A stretch of 64,000 nucleotides of DNA from Actinomycetes bacterium (GCA_023450335.1 JAEXHA010000152.1:1-64000), one strand, 5' to 3'. Shown: positions 43,549 through 53,314, counted from the first letter of the stretch. Program-made: numbers and translations. Notes: a model not told the origin generated them from the letters alone.

Positions 43549-44084
43549 ACGTGATTCCCCGCGACGAAGCCGGCCTGACCTTGACGGAGCTCATCGTCTA
43601 CGTTCTGGTGTCCGCACTGTTCGCCGGGCTCCTCGCCGCTCTCTTCATCAACGGCATGCAGGCGAACGCGCAGACAACTGACCGGGACAGTGCCACCGGA
43701 CGCGCCTCCGTCATCAGCACGTCACTGTTCGGTTCGATTCGCAACGCGCTCTCGTTCACTGTGAAGGACGGCGGCAACTCCGTCGTCGCCATCGTCGCGA
43801 CAGGTGCCACGGGATGGGAGTGCCGAGCCTGGAGCATCGTGGGCGACGAGCTTCGTTACCGCGCACAGCCGGGAGCGATCGACACCGCCATGGCCCCGAC
43901 GTGGGGCGCCCTGTCGGGCGGCGTCACGCCGACCCTTCCGGGACCGGCCGCGTTCGAGACCACCGGTGCCCGCGCTCTGGCTGTGGGACTCGACATCGCG
44001 GGCGAGGACGAGATTGTCAGCCTGGAAGATGGAGTGACCGCACAGGCGGTCACCGACGAAATAGGGACACCGACGTGTTGGTAA
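43545..44084 (+). CDS. Minor prepilin, PilW/GspJ-like
   Basis: The protein has 179 residues. A 10-residue leader ends at Gly10, followed by LTLTELIVYVLVSALFAGLLAALF with Glu at mature position 5. The TLTELIVYVLVSAL segment is of the PilW/GspJ kind. A larger globular domain follows, with Cys in WECRAW and a C-terminal TCW. It overlaps the next gene by 10 bases. Confidence 0.87.
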   Translation: MNVIPRDEAGLTLTELIVYVLVSALFAGLLAALFINGMQANAQTTDRDSATGRASVISTSLFGSIRNALSFTVKDGGNSVVAIVATGATGWECRAWSIVGDELRYRAQPGAIDTAMAPTWGALSGGVTPTLPGPAAFETTGARALAVGLDIAGEDEIVSLEDGVTAQAVTDEIGTPTCW

Positions 44085-45859
44085 GAATCGCGGACCGTTT
44101 GTGCGAGGGACGCGAAGCGGGCTCGACGCTCATCTCGGTGTTGATCATCATGCTGGTCCTGGGCCTCGGCGGTATGACCGTCGCCGCGATCGTCGTGAAC
44201 ACCGCGGGACTGGTCGTCGACGGGCGCAGCACGGCGCAGTCGCGCGCCGCTGCCGACGCGGGCATGGCCGTCGTCGTGGCGCAAGCCAAGAGCGGCGGCT
44301 CGATCTGCAGTGCCAGTGCATCCTCCGCTTCCGCCCCTCGCTTCACGGTCTCCGCAGCCTGCAGCGGCGGCAAAGTCACGTTCACGTCTGAGGGGCGGGG
44401 TGAAGATGGGGGTGTGACGAAGGCCCAAGCCGTCTATGAGATGCACGTGGCGACCTCGACACTCGACGGGGCGCTCGTCTCGGCGAACGGCGGCCTGAAC
44501 GTTTCGTCCATTCACGTGACCGCCTTCGATGTCGACGGTGACATCGTCCTGAACCACGGCAGCCTGGACTGCAACAACTCCACCGAGATCGAAGGAGACG
44601 TCATCGTTCGAAACGGCTCGGTGAGCCTCTCGAACTACTGCCACGTCCATGGCGATGTCATTGCGTCCGGTGATGTGACGCTCTCGAATCACGTCGAGAT
44701 CGGCGGCAACGTGCACGCGATGGGCAACTTCAACATCAACAACAACACTGTCGTCGCTGGCGACGTGTTCACCCGGGGCACCGCCACGATGACCAGCGGC
44801 GCCAAGGTCAGGAGCATCACTGCGCTCGGCACCGTCAGCGTGGACGGCGGCACCACCAGAGTCTTGGGTGCGATCCACACAGGCGGAACTGTCAGTGTCA
44901 ACGCCGCCACAGTGACGGGGGCTGTGACAGCGGCGAGCAACTCGCCCTCGAGCTTCTACGGCGCGAAGACTGGAGCGATTCGTATAGCTGGTCGACTCAG
45001 TCAGTTGCAGGCCACAACCGTGACGGGCGATGTCATCTCGACGCTGGCCGGAGCGTCGCAGGATATTGCGCCTGACGTGACGATCACAGGGAATCTCACA
45101 CTTGCTGGCACCTACTCCACCTGGAACAGCGGACCCACAGTAGGCGGGTCGAAGACCGAGAACGTCGCAGGGCTCACTGTTCCCTCTGGGCCTTCCGTCG
45201 ACGCGCCCTGGCAGCTCGCCACGGACGCATTCACCTGGTCGGATCTCCCTTACAACGCTGCTGCGTGGTCGAGTGCGGGCTACAACGAGATCCCCGCACC
45301 GGGATGCACCTTCCAGGGCAATGCGACGCTCGTCGCGCAGATCAATTCGTTGACCACACCGACGATCGTCGATGCGCGCTCGTGCGGACCGCTGAACCTG
45401 TATCAGGTGAACTTCAAGCTCAAGACGGATGTCACGTTCTTGGTGACGTCTCTCACCGGACAGCTTCTGAAGATCGAATCAGGCGATACCAACGAGCACA
45501 TCTTCAACATCATCACCCCCGATCACGTGGTGAACCAGGCAAAATCATGCCTCGCCCAGTCGCCCTTCCCGACGCCGGGAACCATCGGGCTCTCGGACGT
45601 CCAGATGGATCCGCTCATCACCGGCGTCGCCTACTCGCCGTGCACCGTGCATCTCGGTCAGTCCGGGGGTAACCCCAGTCGCTGGAACGGGCAGGTGTAT
45701 GCCGGAACTGTGACATGGGGCGGAAACAGCGGCACCCGTATGATTCTCGATTATCGCGAGGTGAACCTGCCCGGGCTCGTCTCGTCGCCCGGAGGCGGTG
45801 GGGGGCCCGTCGCGCCCTCAGGCCTGGGCAACCTGCTCTGGCAGAGAGATGTGCCGTGA
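44075..45859 (+). CDS. Large pilin-like protein with beta-solenoid domain (candidate pilus tip)
   Basis: The protein has 594 residues from GTG 44075. The N-terminus resembles a class III-type prepilin: REAGSTLISVLIIMLVLGLGGMTVAAIV, with a possible cleavage after G16. The +5 residue would be Ser, not Glu, as in GspK-type tip subunits; PilX_N-like features follow (AAADAGMAVVVAQA). Residues about 140-340 form regular short repeats of the VxGDVIxxGxVxLSN type, as in bactofilin or polymer-forming beta-solenoids. The rest is Cys-containing and Gly/Pro-rich at the end. It is inferred to be a surface adhesin or tip module. Confidence 0.75.
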   Translation: MLVRIADRLCEGREAGSTLISVLIIMLVLGLGGMTVAAIVVNTAGLVVDGRSTAQSRAAADAGMAVVVAQAKSGGSICSASASSASAPRFTVSAACSGGKVTFTSEGRGEDGGVTKAQAVYEMHVATSTLDGALVSANGGLNVSSIHVTAFDVDGDIVLNHGSLDCNNSTEIEGDVIVRNGSVSLSNYCHVHGDVIASGDVTLSNHVEIGGNVHAMGNFNINNNTVVAGDVFTRGTATMTSGAKVRSITALGTVSVDGGTTRVLGAIHTGGTVSVNAATVTGAVTAASNSPSSFYGAKTGAIRIAGRLSQLQATTVTGDVISTLAGASQDIAPDVTITGNLTLAGTYSTWNSGPTVGGSKTENVAGLTVPSGPSVDAPWQLATDAFTWSDLPYNAAAWSSAGYNEIPAPGCTFQGNATLVAQINSLTTPTIVDARSCGPLNLYQVNFKLKTDVTFLVTSLTGQLLKIESGDTNEHIFNIITPDHVVNQAKSCLAQSPFPTPGTIGLSDVQMDPLITGVAYSPCTVHLGQSGGNPSRWNGQVYAGTVTWGGNSGTRMILDYREVNLPGLVSSPGGGGGPVAPSGLGNLLWQRDVP

Positions 45860-46707
45860 GCGGGCTCAACGTCACCCCTTCGCTGATGCTGGCATTGGGC
45901 CTGGCCGGACTGTTCGGACTGGTTGTCGGCTCGTTCTTGAACGTCGTCGTCTACCGGGTGCCGGCGGGCATCTCGCTTGTGCGCCCGAGTCAGTGCCCAG
46001 CCTGTGACGCCCCCGTCAAGCCGTGGCAGAACGTACCGATCGTGTCGTGGCTGGCCCTGCGAGGAAGATGCGCGTCGTGCCGGGCTCCGATCTCGCCGCG
46101 TTATCCCGTGGTCGAACTCGCGACAGGCCTGGCGTTCATCGCCGTGGTGCTGGCAGGTCTGGATGCCGGGGCGATCGGAATCCAGCTCGTTCAGCAACCG
46201 GTGGTCTTCGTTCTCATCACAGTCGCCTACCTCTACCTGGCATCCATCAGCATCGCCCTGGCGCTGATCGACCTGGACACACACCGTCTGCCCAACAGCA
46301 TCGTGCTGCCCTCGTATCTCGTGCTCGGAGTGCTCCTGACCGCGGCGTGCCTGTTCGGTGCGCCCTGGGAGGCGCTCTTGCGCGCGGCCGTGGGGGGCGC
46401 CGCGCTGTACGCGTTCTACTTCATCCTGCGCTTTGCGCGGCCCGGGGGCATGGGCGGCGGCGACGTGAAGCTCGCCGGAGTGCTCGGCATCGCGCTCGGC
46501 TTCATCGGGTGGGGCGCCCTCGTGGTCGGCGCGTTCGCAGCTTTCGTGCTCGGCGGCATCTTCGGTATCGCGCTCATGATCGCGCGTCGCGCGGGACGCA
46601 AGACCGCCATTCCCTTCGGGCCGTGGATGATCGCGGGCGCATGGGTCGGAATCTTCGCGGGTGAACAGCTCGCACAGTGGTATCTGGGAGCGCTGGTGCG
46701 CGGCTGA
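45856..46707 (+). CDS. pilD: Prepilin peptidase / N-methyltransferase
   Basis: The protein has 283 residues. The N-terminal domain has the two zinc CxxC pairs (QCPACDAP and RCASCRAP). Aspartyl-protease motifs are LIDLDTHRLPN and GGGDVKLAG, with FGPWMIAGAW near the end. Seven or eight hydrophobic segments are present. It removes the leaders of the prepilins upstream and N-methylates their first residue. GTG overlaps the upstream stop by four bases (GTGA). Confidence 0.95.
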   Translation: MSGLNVTPSLMLALGLAGLFGLVVGSFLNVVVYRVPAGISLVRPSQCPACDAPVKPWQNVPIVSWLALRGRCASCRAPISPRYPVVELATGLAFIAVVLAGLDAGAIGIQLVQQPVVFVLITVAYLYLASISIALALIDLDTHRLPNSIVLPSYLVLGVLLTAACLFGAPWEALLRAAVGGAALYAFYFILRFARPGGMGGGDVKLAGVLGIALGFIGWGALVVGAFAAFVLGGIFGIALMIARRAGRKTAIPFGPWMIAGAWVGIFAGEQLAQWYLGALVRG

Positions 46708-46737
46708 GGCCGCCACCGGCAGAGAGGGGACGAGACG

Positions 46738-47790
46738 TTGGCGAAGTCAATCGTCGGGTTGGAGATCACCGAAGAGGGCGTCCGCGCGGCCGAGGTGACG
46801 ACGGGGCGAACCCCGACCCTCATCGCCTACGGAGCGGTGCCGCTGCCCCCCGGCGCGGCCAAAGACTCCGAGATCTTCGACCGTGATGCCGTAGTGATGG
46901 CGATCCGCCAGCTCTGGTCTCGCGCCGGTATCAAAGCGAAGAACGTCGTGCTGGGTACCGGCAGCCGTCGCATCCTCGTGCGTGACTACACGACCACCGC
47001 GATGCGCCCCGATCTTCTGGCACAGGCGCTGCCCTACCAGGTACAGGATCTGCTGCCGGTGCCGGCGGATCAGGCCGTGCTCGACTTCTTCCCCGTATCC
47101 CAAGAAGGCGACCAGGTGACGGGTCTGCTGGTCGCCGCCGTCGCTGAGACGGTGGAGGAACTGGTCAAGACGGTCGGAAAGGCCAAGGTCACCGTCGACG
47201 TCGTCGACCTCGCGCCGTTCGGGCTCGCGCGCGCCGCAGCGCGCGTCGCGGCGCCGGGCGAGTGCGTCGCCACGCTGCACCTGGGAGACCACACCAGCTA
47301 CGTCGTGGTTCTGCGTGACGGGGTGCCGCTTTTCGTGCGCATCATCCCCGTCGATATCGCCACCGAGGCGGTACGCGCGCGCGAAGCGACGGCGCACGCG
47401 GACGCAGCGGACGTGCCGGTCATGGAGGAGGCATTCGAAACCGTGCCTCCGGGCGAACCCGTCATGCGCCGCTCGCGCGCAGCCGCTCGGCTGCAACCGC
47501 GCCCCACCGGGATGACGTCGGCGGCGATCGACGACCTGGTGTGGCGTTTGGGCAGCACCCTGCGCTTCTACGCCGACCGGTCGGGAGACCACCCCGTCAC
47601 CCGCGTGCTGCTCAGCGGAGCCGGGGCGGCCGTCGAGGGCATCCCCGCAGCGCTGGCTGCCAGCCTGCCGATGCAGGTCGAAGCGGTCGGCATCAGCCGC
47701 GTGCTGCAGTCGAAGGTCGCGATCGCCTCCGCCGATGACGACCTCAACCTGCTCGCGACGGCGGGCCTCGCGCTCGGGGAGAACAGCTGA
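46738..47790 (+). CDS. pilM: Type IV pilus assembly protein PilM
   Basis: The protein has 350 residues from TTG 46738, with AGAGAGG about 9 bases upstream. It is an actin-like ATPase: phosphate-1 region SIVGLEITEEGVRAAEV, phosphate-2 region ATLHLGDHTSYVVVL, and adenosine motif VLLSGAGAAVEGIPAAL. PilM is cytoplasmic and binds the PilN N-terminus. It overlaps pilN by one base. A Pro/Arg-rich insertion lies near residues 225-260. Confidence 0.9.
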   Translation: MAKSIVGLEITEEGVRAAEVTTGRTPTLIAYGAVPLPPGAAKDSEIFDRDAVVMAIRQLWSRAGIKAKNVVLGTGSRRILVRDYTTTAMRPDLLAQALPYQVQDLLPVPADQAVLDFFPVSQEGDQVTGLLVAAVAETVEELVKTVGKAKVTVDVVDLAPFGLARAAARVAAPGECVATLHLGDHTSYVVVLRDGVPLFVRIIPVDIATEAVRAREATAHADAADVPVMEEAFETVPPGEPVMRRSRAAARLQPRPTGMTSAAIDDLVWRLGSTLRFYADRSGDHPVTRVLLSGAGAAVEGIPAALAASLPMQVEAVGISRVLQSKVAIASADDDLNLLATAGLALGENS

Positions 47791-48431
47791 TGGCGTTCGT
47801 CGGAGACGCATCGATCGGCGGCCTGCCGCGCGTCAACCTTCTTCCGCGCCGCGAGATCGAACGCCGTGCGCAGATGTCGCTGCTGCGGCGATGGGGCTGG
47901 GGCCTCGCGGCCGCGCTCTTGGTCGTGGTTCTCGTCACCGCCGGTGCCTTCGTGCTGCAGGCGGGAGCATCGCTGCGGCTGGCGCAGGAGAACGCACGCA
48001 CCAACACATTGCTCTCGCAGGTGGCCGCCTTGCAGCCCGTGCGAGACAAGCTGACACTCGAATCCGAACTCGTGGGCTATCGCGCACAGGCGATGGGAGC
48101 CGACCTGACCTGGGGCACCGTCGTTGCCACTGCCGAAAAGGCGCTGCCCGACGACGTCATCCTGGCCGGGTTCGCCCTCACCGCCGGCGCCCTTCCGCTC
48201 GGGGACGATCCCACGCTCGAGGTCGGGGCAGTCGGAACGCTGACTCTCGCGAGCGATTCGACTCTCGACTTGGTGCCGTACGTGCGTGCGCTGCGACAGC
48301 AGCCCGGGGTCCTGTCCACCGTGAGCGACGGCTGGGCCTTGCAGGCAGACGGAGCCGGCTACCTCTACACCGTGAGTCTGGGGATCGACCAGTCGGTGTA
48401 CACCGGAGCATTCGCCGAGGGGGACCAGTGA
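47790..48431 (+). CDS. pilN: Type IV pilus assembly protein PilN
   Basis: The protein has 213 residues. The conserved cytoplasmic stretch LPRVNLLPRREIERR (about 11-25) matches the PilM-binding INLLP motif. One membrane segment (about 36-55, LAAALLVVVLVTAGAFVL) and an extracytoplasmic coiled coil/ferredoxin-like domain follow. It overlaps pilO by four bases (GTGA). Confidence 0.9.
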   Translation: MAFVGDASIGGLPRVNLLPRREIERRAQMSLLRRWGWGLAAALLVVVLVTAGAFVLQAGASLRLAQENARTNTLLSQVAALQPVRDKLTLESELVGYRAQAMGADLTWGTVVATAEKALPDDVILAGFALTAGALPLGDDPTLEVGAVGTLTLASDSTLDLVPYVRALRQQPGVLSTVSDGWALQADGAGYLYTVSLGIDQSVYTGAFAEGDQ

Positions 48432-49096
48432 ATCTCAACAAGCAGTTCATCAACGTCATCGGCGCGGTCGTCATCCTCGCCGTCATGGTGGCGGGTGTCG
48501 CGCTGATCGCTCTGCCGATGTGGTCGCAGTCGCAGGCGACGGATGCCAGCACGCGTACGGTCGCGCAGACCAACACCGTGTACCAGGCACAGATCGACCA
48601 GCTGACGGCGGCCGAGGCGCGCATTGACCAGATCGATGCGCACTTGACGGAACTGCGGACCGAGATCGCGCCGTTCACCCGCCTCGACGATGCCTTCGAC
48701 CTCATCATTACGGCCGCGGACGAGCGGGACCTCGTGCTCGAGTCCATCAATGCCGCCGAGCCCGAACCCTTCGTACCGCGCACCTCGCTCACGGGCGAAC
48801 CCGCCGAGGCCGCACCTCCGGCATCCACCGACGCATCGGCCGCACCCGCCGATGCCGAAACGCCCACAGACGCGGCCCCCGCGGAGACCGCGCCGGAACC
48901 GACCACGCCCGACGAGGCGTCGCCGCAGCAACAGGTGGCGCTCACGATCACCGTGCCGGTTCCCGACGCGAAGACCGCGACGGCCTTCGTCGACGACCTG
49001 CGTGCCGGCCCGCGCCTGATCTCGATCATCGACGCGACGCTCACCGACGGCGTACTCACCGTCACCGCATTGACCTACATCCGGACGGAGGACTGA
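48428..49096 (+). CDS. pilO: Type IV pilus assembly protein PilO
   Basis: The protein has 222 residues. A single N-terminal membrane segment (INVIGAVVILAVMVAGVALIAL, residues about 8-30) is followed by a coiled coil (QIDQLTAAEARIDQIDAHL). An Ala/Pro/Thr/Glu linker inserted at about 115-160 precedes the C-terminal fold (ALTITVPVPDAKTATAFVDDL). This matches PilO, which pairs with PilN. The linker is unusual and may span the thick cell wall. Confidence 0.85.
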   Translation: MNLNKQFINVIGAVVILAVMVAGVALIALPMWSQSQATDASTRTVAQTNTVYQAQIDQLTAAEARIDQIDAHLTELRTEIAPFTRLDDAFDLIITAADERDLVLESINAAEPEPFVPRTSLTGEPAEAAPPASTDASAAPADAETPTDAAPAETAPEPTTPDEASPQQQVALTITVPVPDAKTATAFVDDLRAGPRLISIIDATLTDGVLTVTALTYIRTED

Positions 49097-49097
49097 G

Positions 49098-50243
49098 ATG
49101 TCCGTCGACACCTCACCGCTCACCGACCTGCTCGCGATCGCGGGGCGCTCGCGCGCGTCCGACGTGCATCTCACGGCCGGGCATCCGCCGCTCATGCGCG
49201 TCGACGGCGACCTCGCGCCCATCCCGGGCTACCTCGAGGCGACCACGACCAACTGGCTCGATTCGGCGCTGGGCGGCATGCTCACGACCGACCAGGTGAA
49301 CGAGTACCGGCAGCACGGCGAGGTCGACCTCTCGATCTCGGTGCCGGGCGTCGCCCGATTCCGCGTCAACGTGTTCCGCCAGCTCGGGCAGGTCGCAGTG
49401 GCACTGCGATTCATCCCCGATCAGGCCAAGCCGCTCGAAGAGCTCGGCGTGCCGGCCATCGCGCGCGACCTCGTCATGAAGCCGCGCGGCCTCGTGCTCG
49501 TCACCGGACCCACCGGCTCGGGCAAGTCGACGACCCTGTCGGCCATGATCGACATCGTCAACCGCACCAAGCCGGCGCACATCGTGACGGTCGAAGACCC
49601 GGTCGAGTTCCAGCACACGAGCAAGGTGTCGCTCATCCACCAGCGTGAGATCGGCAGCGACACGGCCTCGTTCTCCGAGGCGCTGCGCCGCGTGCTGCGA
49701 CAGGACCCCGACATCATCCTGATCGGTGAGCTTCGTGACCCCGAGTCGATCTCGACGGCGCTGACGGCGGCCGAGACCGGCCACCTGGTTCTGTCGACCC
49801 TGCACACCCAGAGCGCCGCGAAGTCGATCAACCGTATCGTCGACGCCTTCCCGCCCGACCAGCAGAACCAGGTGCGCACGCAGCTCGGTGACACGCTGCA
49901 GGGCATCATCACCCAGACGCTGCTGCCCAAGGCGCAGAGCGAGGGCCGCGTCATCGGCACCGAGGTGCTCGTGAACACGCCGGCCATCGCGAACCTCATC
50001 CGCGAGGGCGAGATCAGCCAGATCTACTCGATGCTGCAGGCCGGCGGGGCGCTGGGCATGCATACCCTCGATCAGGACCTCAAGCGCCTGGTCTCGACCG
50101 GCCAGATCTCGATGGCTCTCGCGAAGGAGATCGCCGTCGACCCGAAGACCTTCGACGACGCCCGGGTGCGGCCGGTCGACTTCGACGCCGACGCGTGGAC
50201 CATGCACTCCACCGAGCGCCAGACCCTGGGCTGGGGCAACTGA
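49098..50243 (+). CDS. pilT: Twitching motility retraction ATPase PilT
   Basis: The protein has 381 residues. Walker A GPTGSGKST is at 137-145, the Asp box and Walker B (LIGELRDPESI) and His box (LVLSTLHTQSAAKSINRI) follow. AIANLIREGEISQIYSML is the PilT signature (usually AIRNLIREG). It powers pilus retraction and, in competent bacteria, DNA uptake. One base overlaps pilC. The true extension ATPase (pilB) is located separately at 54698. Confidence 0.95.
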   Translation: MSVDTSPLTDLLAIAGRSRASDVHLTAGHPPLMRVDGDLAPIPGYLEATTTNWLDSALGGMLTTDQVNEYRQHGEVDLSISVPGVARFRVNVFRQLGQVAVALRFIPDQAKPLEELGVPAIARDLVMKPRGLVLVTGPTGSGKSTTLSAMIDIVNRTKPAHIVTVEDPVEFQHTSKVSLIHQREIGSDTASFSEALRRVLRQDPDIILIGELRDPESISTALTAAETGHLVLSTLHTQSAAKSINRIVDAFPPDQQNQVRTQLGDTLQGIITQTLLPKAQSEGRVIGTEVLVNTPAIANLIREGEISQIYSMLQAGGALGMHTLDQDLKRLVSTGQISMALAKEIAVDPKTFDDARVRPVDFDADAWTMHSTERQTLGWGN

Positions 50244-51478
50244 TGTCGCTCATCGAGGAATACACCTATCGCGCTGTCGACCCGCGCGGCGGCGGCATGG
50301 TCAAGGGCACCGTCGAAGCGTCGAGCGAGAGCGCGGTCGTCTCGAAGCTGCGCGCCCAGGGACTCACCCCGCTCGACGTGGCGCTCACCTCGAAGACCGG
50401 GCTCAACCGCGAGATCTCGATCCCCGGTCTCGAGAAGAACGTCAAGGCCGACACCCTCGCCGTGTTCGCCAAGCAGATGGCCGGGCTCATCAACGCCGGC
50501 CTGCCGCTCATGCGCACCCTCGCGATCCTCACCGAGCAGGCGGAGGACAAGAAGCTGCAGGCCGCGCTCATCCAGGTGCACGCCGCCGTCGAGCAGGGCC
50601 AGCCGCTGTCGAACGCGATGGCCCAGCACGAGCGCGTCTTCCCGCCGCTCATGGTCAGCATGGTGCGCGTGGGCGAGTCGGGCGGTTTCCTCGGCCAGTC
50701 GCTCACCAGCGTCGCGGCGACCTACAAGAACGAGGCCGAGCTTCACAACAAGATCAAGTCGGCGACGACCTACCCGCTGATCGTGCTGTCCATCGCCATC
50801 CTCGGCGTGATCGCGATGGTGACCTTCATCGTGCCGATCTTCGCGGGAATGTTCACCAACCTCGGCTCCGAGCTGCCGCTGCCCACGCAGATCCTCGTCA
50901 CCCTGTCGAACAACATGGTGTGGATCCTGCCGCTCCTGATCGTCCTGGGCGTCATCGGCATGTTCTGGTGGCAGCGCAACAAGCACACCGAGAAGGTGCG
51001 GCGCGTCGTCGACCCGTGGAAGCTCAAGCTGCCCGTCTTCGGCCCCCTGTCGACCAAGATCGCGGTGGCGCGCTTCAGCCGCGGCCTGTCGATGATGCTC
51101 AAGGCCGGCGTGCCGCTCGTGCAGGCCCTCGAGATCGTGGGCGAGGCCGCCAACAACTACAAGATCGAAGCGGCCGTCCGCGCCGTGCAGGAATCGGTCA
51201 AGCAGGGCAAGAGCTTCTCGACGCCGCTGGCCAAGGCCGAGATCTTTCCGCAGATGGTGGCCCAGATGGCATCGGTCGGCGAGGAATCGGGAACGCTGCC
51301 CGAGATGCTGGCATCCATCGCCGACTTCTACGAGGGTGAGGTCGAGACCGCCACCGAGCAGCTCACCGCCTCGATCGAACCGATCCTCATCGTCGGCATC
51401 GGCATCCTCATCGGCGGCATGGTCGTCTCTCTCTACATGCCGATCTTCTCGATCTACGGCGAGCTCGGCAACTCGTGA
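50243..51478 (+). CDS. pilC: Type IV pilus inner-membrane platform protein PilC
   Basis: The protein has 411 residues. The N-terminus YTYRAVDPRGGGMVKGTVEA is the usual start of PilC/GspF. Two GspF repeats follow (about 75-200 and 280-405), each with FAKQMAGLINAGLPLMRTL or FSRGLSMMLKAGVPLVQAL type motif and membrane segments. It is the platform on which PilB and PilT act. It is the last gene of the operon; a hairpin formed by two inverted copies of GGATGCCGG lies just downstream. Confidence 0.95.
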   Translation: MSLIEEYTYRAVDPRGGGMVKGTVEASSESAVVSKLRAQGLTPLDVALTSKTGLNREISIPGLEKNVKADTLAVFAKQMAGLINAGLPLMRTLAILTEQAEDKKLQAALIQVHAAVEQGQPLSNAMAQHERVFPPLMVSMVRVGESGGFLGQSLTSVAATYKNEAELHNKIKSATTYPLIVLSIAILGVIAMVTFIVPIFAGMFTNLGSELPLPTQILVTLSNNMVWILPLLIVLGVIGMFWWQRNKHTEKVRRVVDPWKLKLPVFGPLSTKIAVARFSRGLSMMLKAGVPLVQALEIVGEAANNYKIEAAVRAVQESVKQGKSFSTPLAKAEIFPQMVAQMASVGEESGTLPEMLASIADFYEGEVETATEQLTASIEPILIVGIGILIGGMVVSLYMPIFSIYGELGNS

Positions 51479-51486
51479 CGAGGGGT

Positions 51487-51516
51487 GGATGCCGGTGGCT
51501 CACAGCCCCGGCATCC
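51487..51516. terminator. Terminator hairpin made of paired GGATGCCGG motifs
   Basis: GGATGCCGG (51487-51495) and CCGGCATCC (51508-51516) form a perfect 9-bp stem with a 12-base loop, between convergent pilC and the SulP gene. A third CCGGCATCC is at 51540. No T-tract follows. Confidence 0.6.
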
Positions 51517-51563
51517 CGCGGCCGAATGCGGGGCCGGCCCCGGCATCCCTTCGCTCGTCGGGA

Positions 51564-53087
51564 CTAATGACCGCCGCCGGTGCCGCCGCTGAGGCGCCCG
51601 TGGAAGAGCGTCGTCGCGTCGTTCATGCCCTCGAGCACGACCGTCTTGCCGAGGCGCTCGTACTTGGTCTGGATCGCGTCCAGCGCGGCGACGGTCGAGG
51701 CGTCCCACACGTGTGAGCGCGTCAGGTCGATGACCACACGCTCGGGGTCGGCGGTGTACTCGAACTGCGTGGTCAGGTCGTTGCTCGAGGCGAAGAACAG
51801 CTCGCCGTCGACGTCGTACCGCACGGTGGGCACGCCGGCATCCATCACCTCACGCCGTGTCACGCTCGTGAAGTGAGCCACGCGCCGGGCGAACAGCACC
51901 ATGGCGGTGAGCACGCCCGCGGCGACGCCGATGGCGAGGTTGTTGGTCCACACGGTCATGATGACCGTGATGAGCATGACGGCGGTCTCGCTCTTGGGCA
52001 TGGTCTTGAGAGTCTGCGGGCGCACCGAGTGCCAGTCGAAGGTCGAGGCCGACACGACGATCATGACCGCGACCAGCGCCGCCATCGGGATGACGGCGAC
52101 GACGTCGCCGAGCACGAGGATGAGGATCAGCAGGAACACGCCTGCGAGGAACGTCGAGATGCGCGTGCGCGCGCCCGAGACCTTCACGTTGATCATGGTC
52201 TGGCCGATCATGGCGCAGCCGCCCATGCCGCCGAACAGGCCCGAGAGGATGTTCGCGCCGCCCTGGCCGATCGCCTCGCGGGTCTTGCGCGAGTGGGTGT
52301 CGGTGATGTCGTCGACGAGCTTCGCCGTCAGCAGCGACTCGAGCAGGCCCACGGCGGCCATCGCCAGCGCGTAGGGGGCGATGATCTGCAGCGTCTCGAG
52401 CGTGAACGGCACCTCGGGGATGAACAGCGTCGGCAGCGCCTCGGGCAGCTCGCCCTGGTCACCCACGGTCGGCACGGCGATGCCGAAGACCACCACGACG
52501 ACGGTGAGGATGACGATCGCGACCAGGGGAGCGGGCACGGCCTTGGTGATCCGCGGCCACAGGTAGATGATGGCCAGTCCCGCCGTCACCAGCGGATACA
52601 CGAGCCACGGCACGTCGAACAGCTGCGGCAGCTGCGCGATGAAGATGAGGATCGCCAGCGCGTTCACGAACCCGACCATCACTGAACGGGGGATGAACCG
52701 CATGAGCTTCGCGACCCCGAGCGCGCCCAGCACGATCTGGATGATCCCGGCCAGAATCACGGTGGCGATCAGGAAATGGATGCCATGGTCGCGCACGAGC
52801 GGGGCGATCACCAGTGCCACTGCTCCCGTGGCGGCGGTGATCATCGCCGGCCGTCCGCCCAGGAAGGCGATGGCCACCGCCATCACGAAGGAGGAGAACA
52901 GGCCGACGCGCGGGTCGACGCCCGCGATGATCGAGAACGCGATCGCCTCGGGGATGAGCGCGAGGGCCACCACGAGCCCGGCCAGCACTTCGCGCGTGAG
53001 CAGGCGGGGGCTGCGCAGTGCCTGCCACACGGTCGGCTCGATGCGGTAGCGGCTCTGCGGATCGCGGGCAGGGGTGACGGCGGTCAT
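51564..53087 (-). CDS. SulP family anion transporter with STAS domain
   Basis: The protein has 507 residues. The SulP core has about twelve membrane segments, with ALALIPEAIAFSIIAGVDPRVGL near residue 40 (the conserved SulP signature region) and GLFGGMGGCAMIGQTMINV. The C-terminal STAS domain (about 410-500) contains ERVVIDLTRSHVWDASTVAALD. Substrate may be sulfate, bicarbonate or a carboxylate. TAGAGT (minus strand, 53143-53148) is a likely -10. Confidence 0.92.
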   Translation of the reverse strand: MTAVTPARDPQSRYRIEPTVWQALRSPRLLTREVLAGLVVALALIPEAIAFSIIAGVDPRVGLFSSFVMAVAIAFLGGRPAMITAATGAVALVIAPLVRDHGIHFLIATVILAGIIQIVLGALGVAKLMRFIPRSVMVGFVNALAILIFIAQLPQLFDVPWLVYPLVTAGLAIIYLWPRITKAVPAPLVAIVILTVVVVVFGIAVPTVGDQGELPEALPTLFIPEVPFTLETLQIIAPYALAMAAVGLLESLLTAKLVDDITDTHSRKTREAIGQGGANILSGLFGGMGGCAMIGQTMINVKVSGARTRISTFLAGVFLLILILVLGDVVAVIPMAALVAVMIVVSASTFDWHSVRPQTLKTMPKSETAVMLITVIMTVWTNNLAIGVAAGVLTAMVLFARRVAHFTSVTRREVMDAGVPTVRYDVDGELFFASSNDLTTQFEYTADPERVVIDLTRSHVWDASTVAALDAIQTKYERLGKTVVLEGMNDATTLFHGRLSGGTGGGH

Positions 53088-53301
53088 GTCATGCTCCGGG
53101 TGGGGTGGGCGGCGGGGTGCGGCGGGGAGTGCGGCCTCATGCACTCTACCTGGGTGCGCCACGGGGGCCTCGGGCGGTGGGGTGGACTCGGGTATGTGTT
53201 CGACGCTCGAGTGGGCGAGCATGCGGCGACGCGGCCGGACGTGCACGGCTGCGCGCGATCGGATAGAACAAAGAAACGATACTGATGTCGGAGGCCCGGC
53301 G

Positions 53302-53307
53302 TAGAGT
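53302..53307 (+). promoter_or_regulatory. -10 element (leaderless type) for HNH gene
   Basis: TAGAGT lies 7 bases before the ATG at 53315, favouring it over the in-frame start at 53285. Confidence 0.55.
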
Positions 53308-53314
53308 ACGGGAC

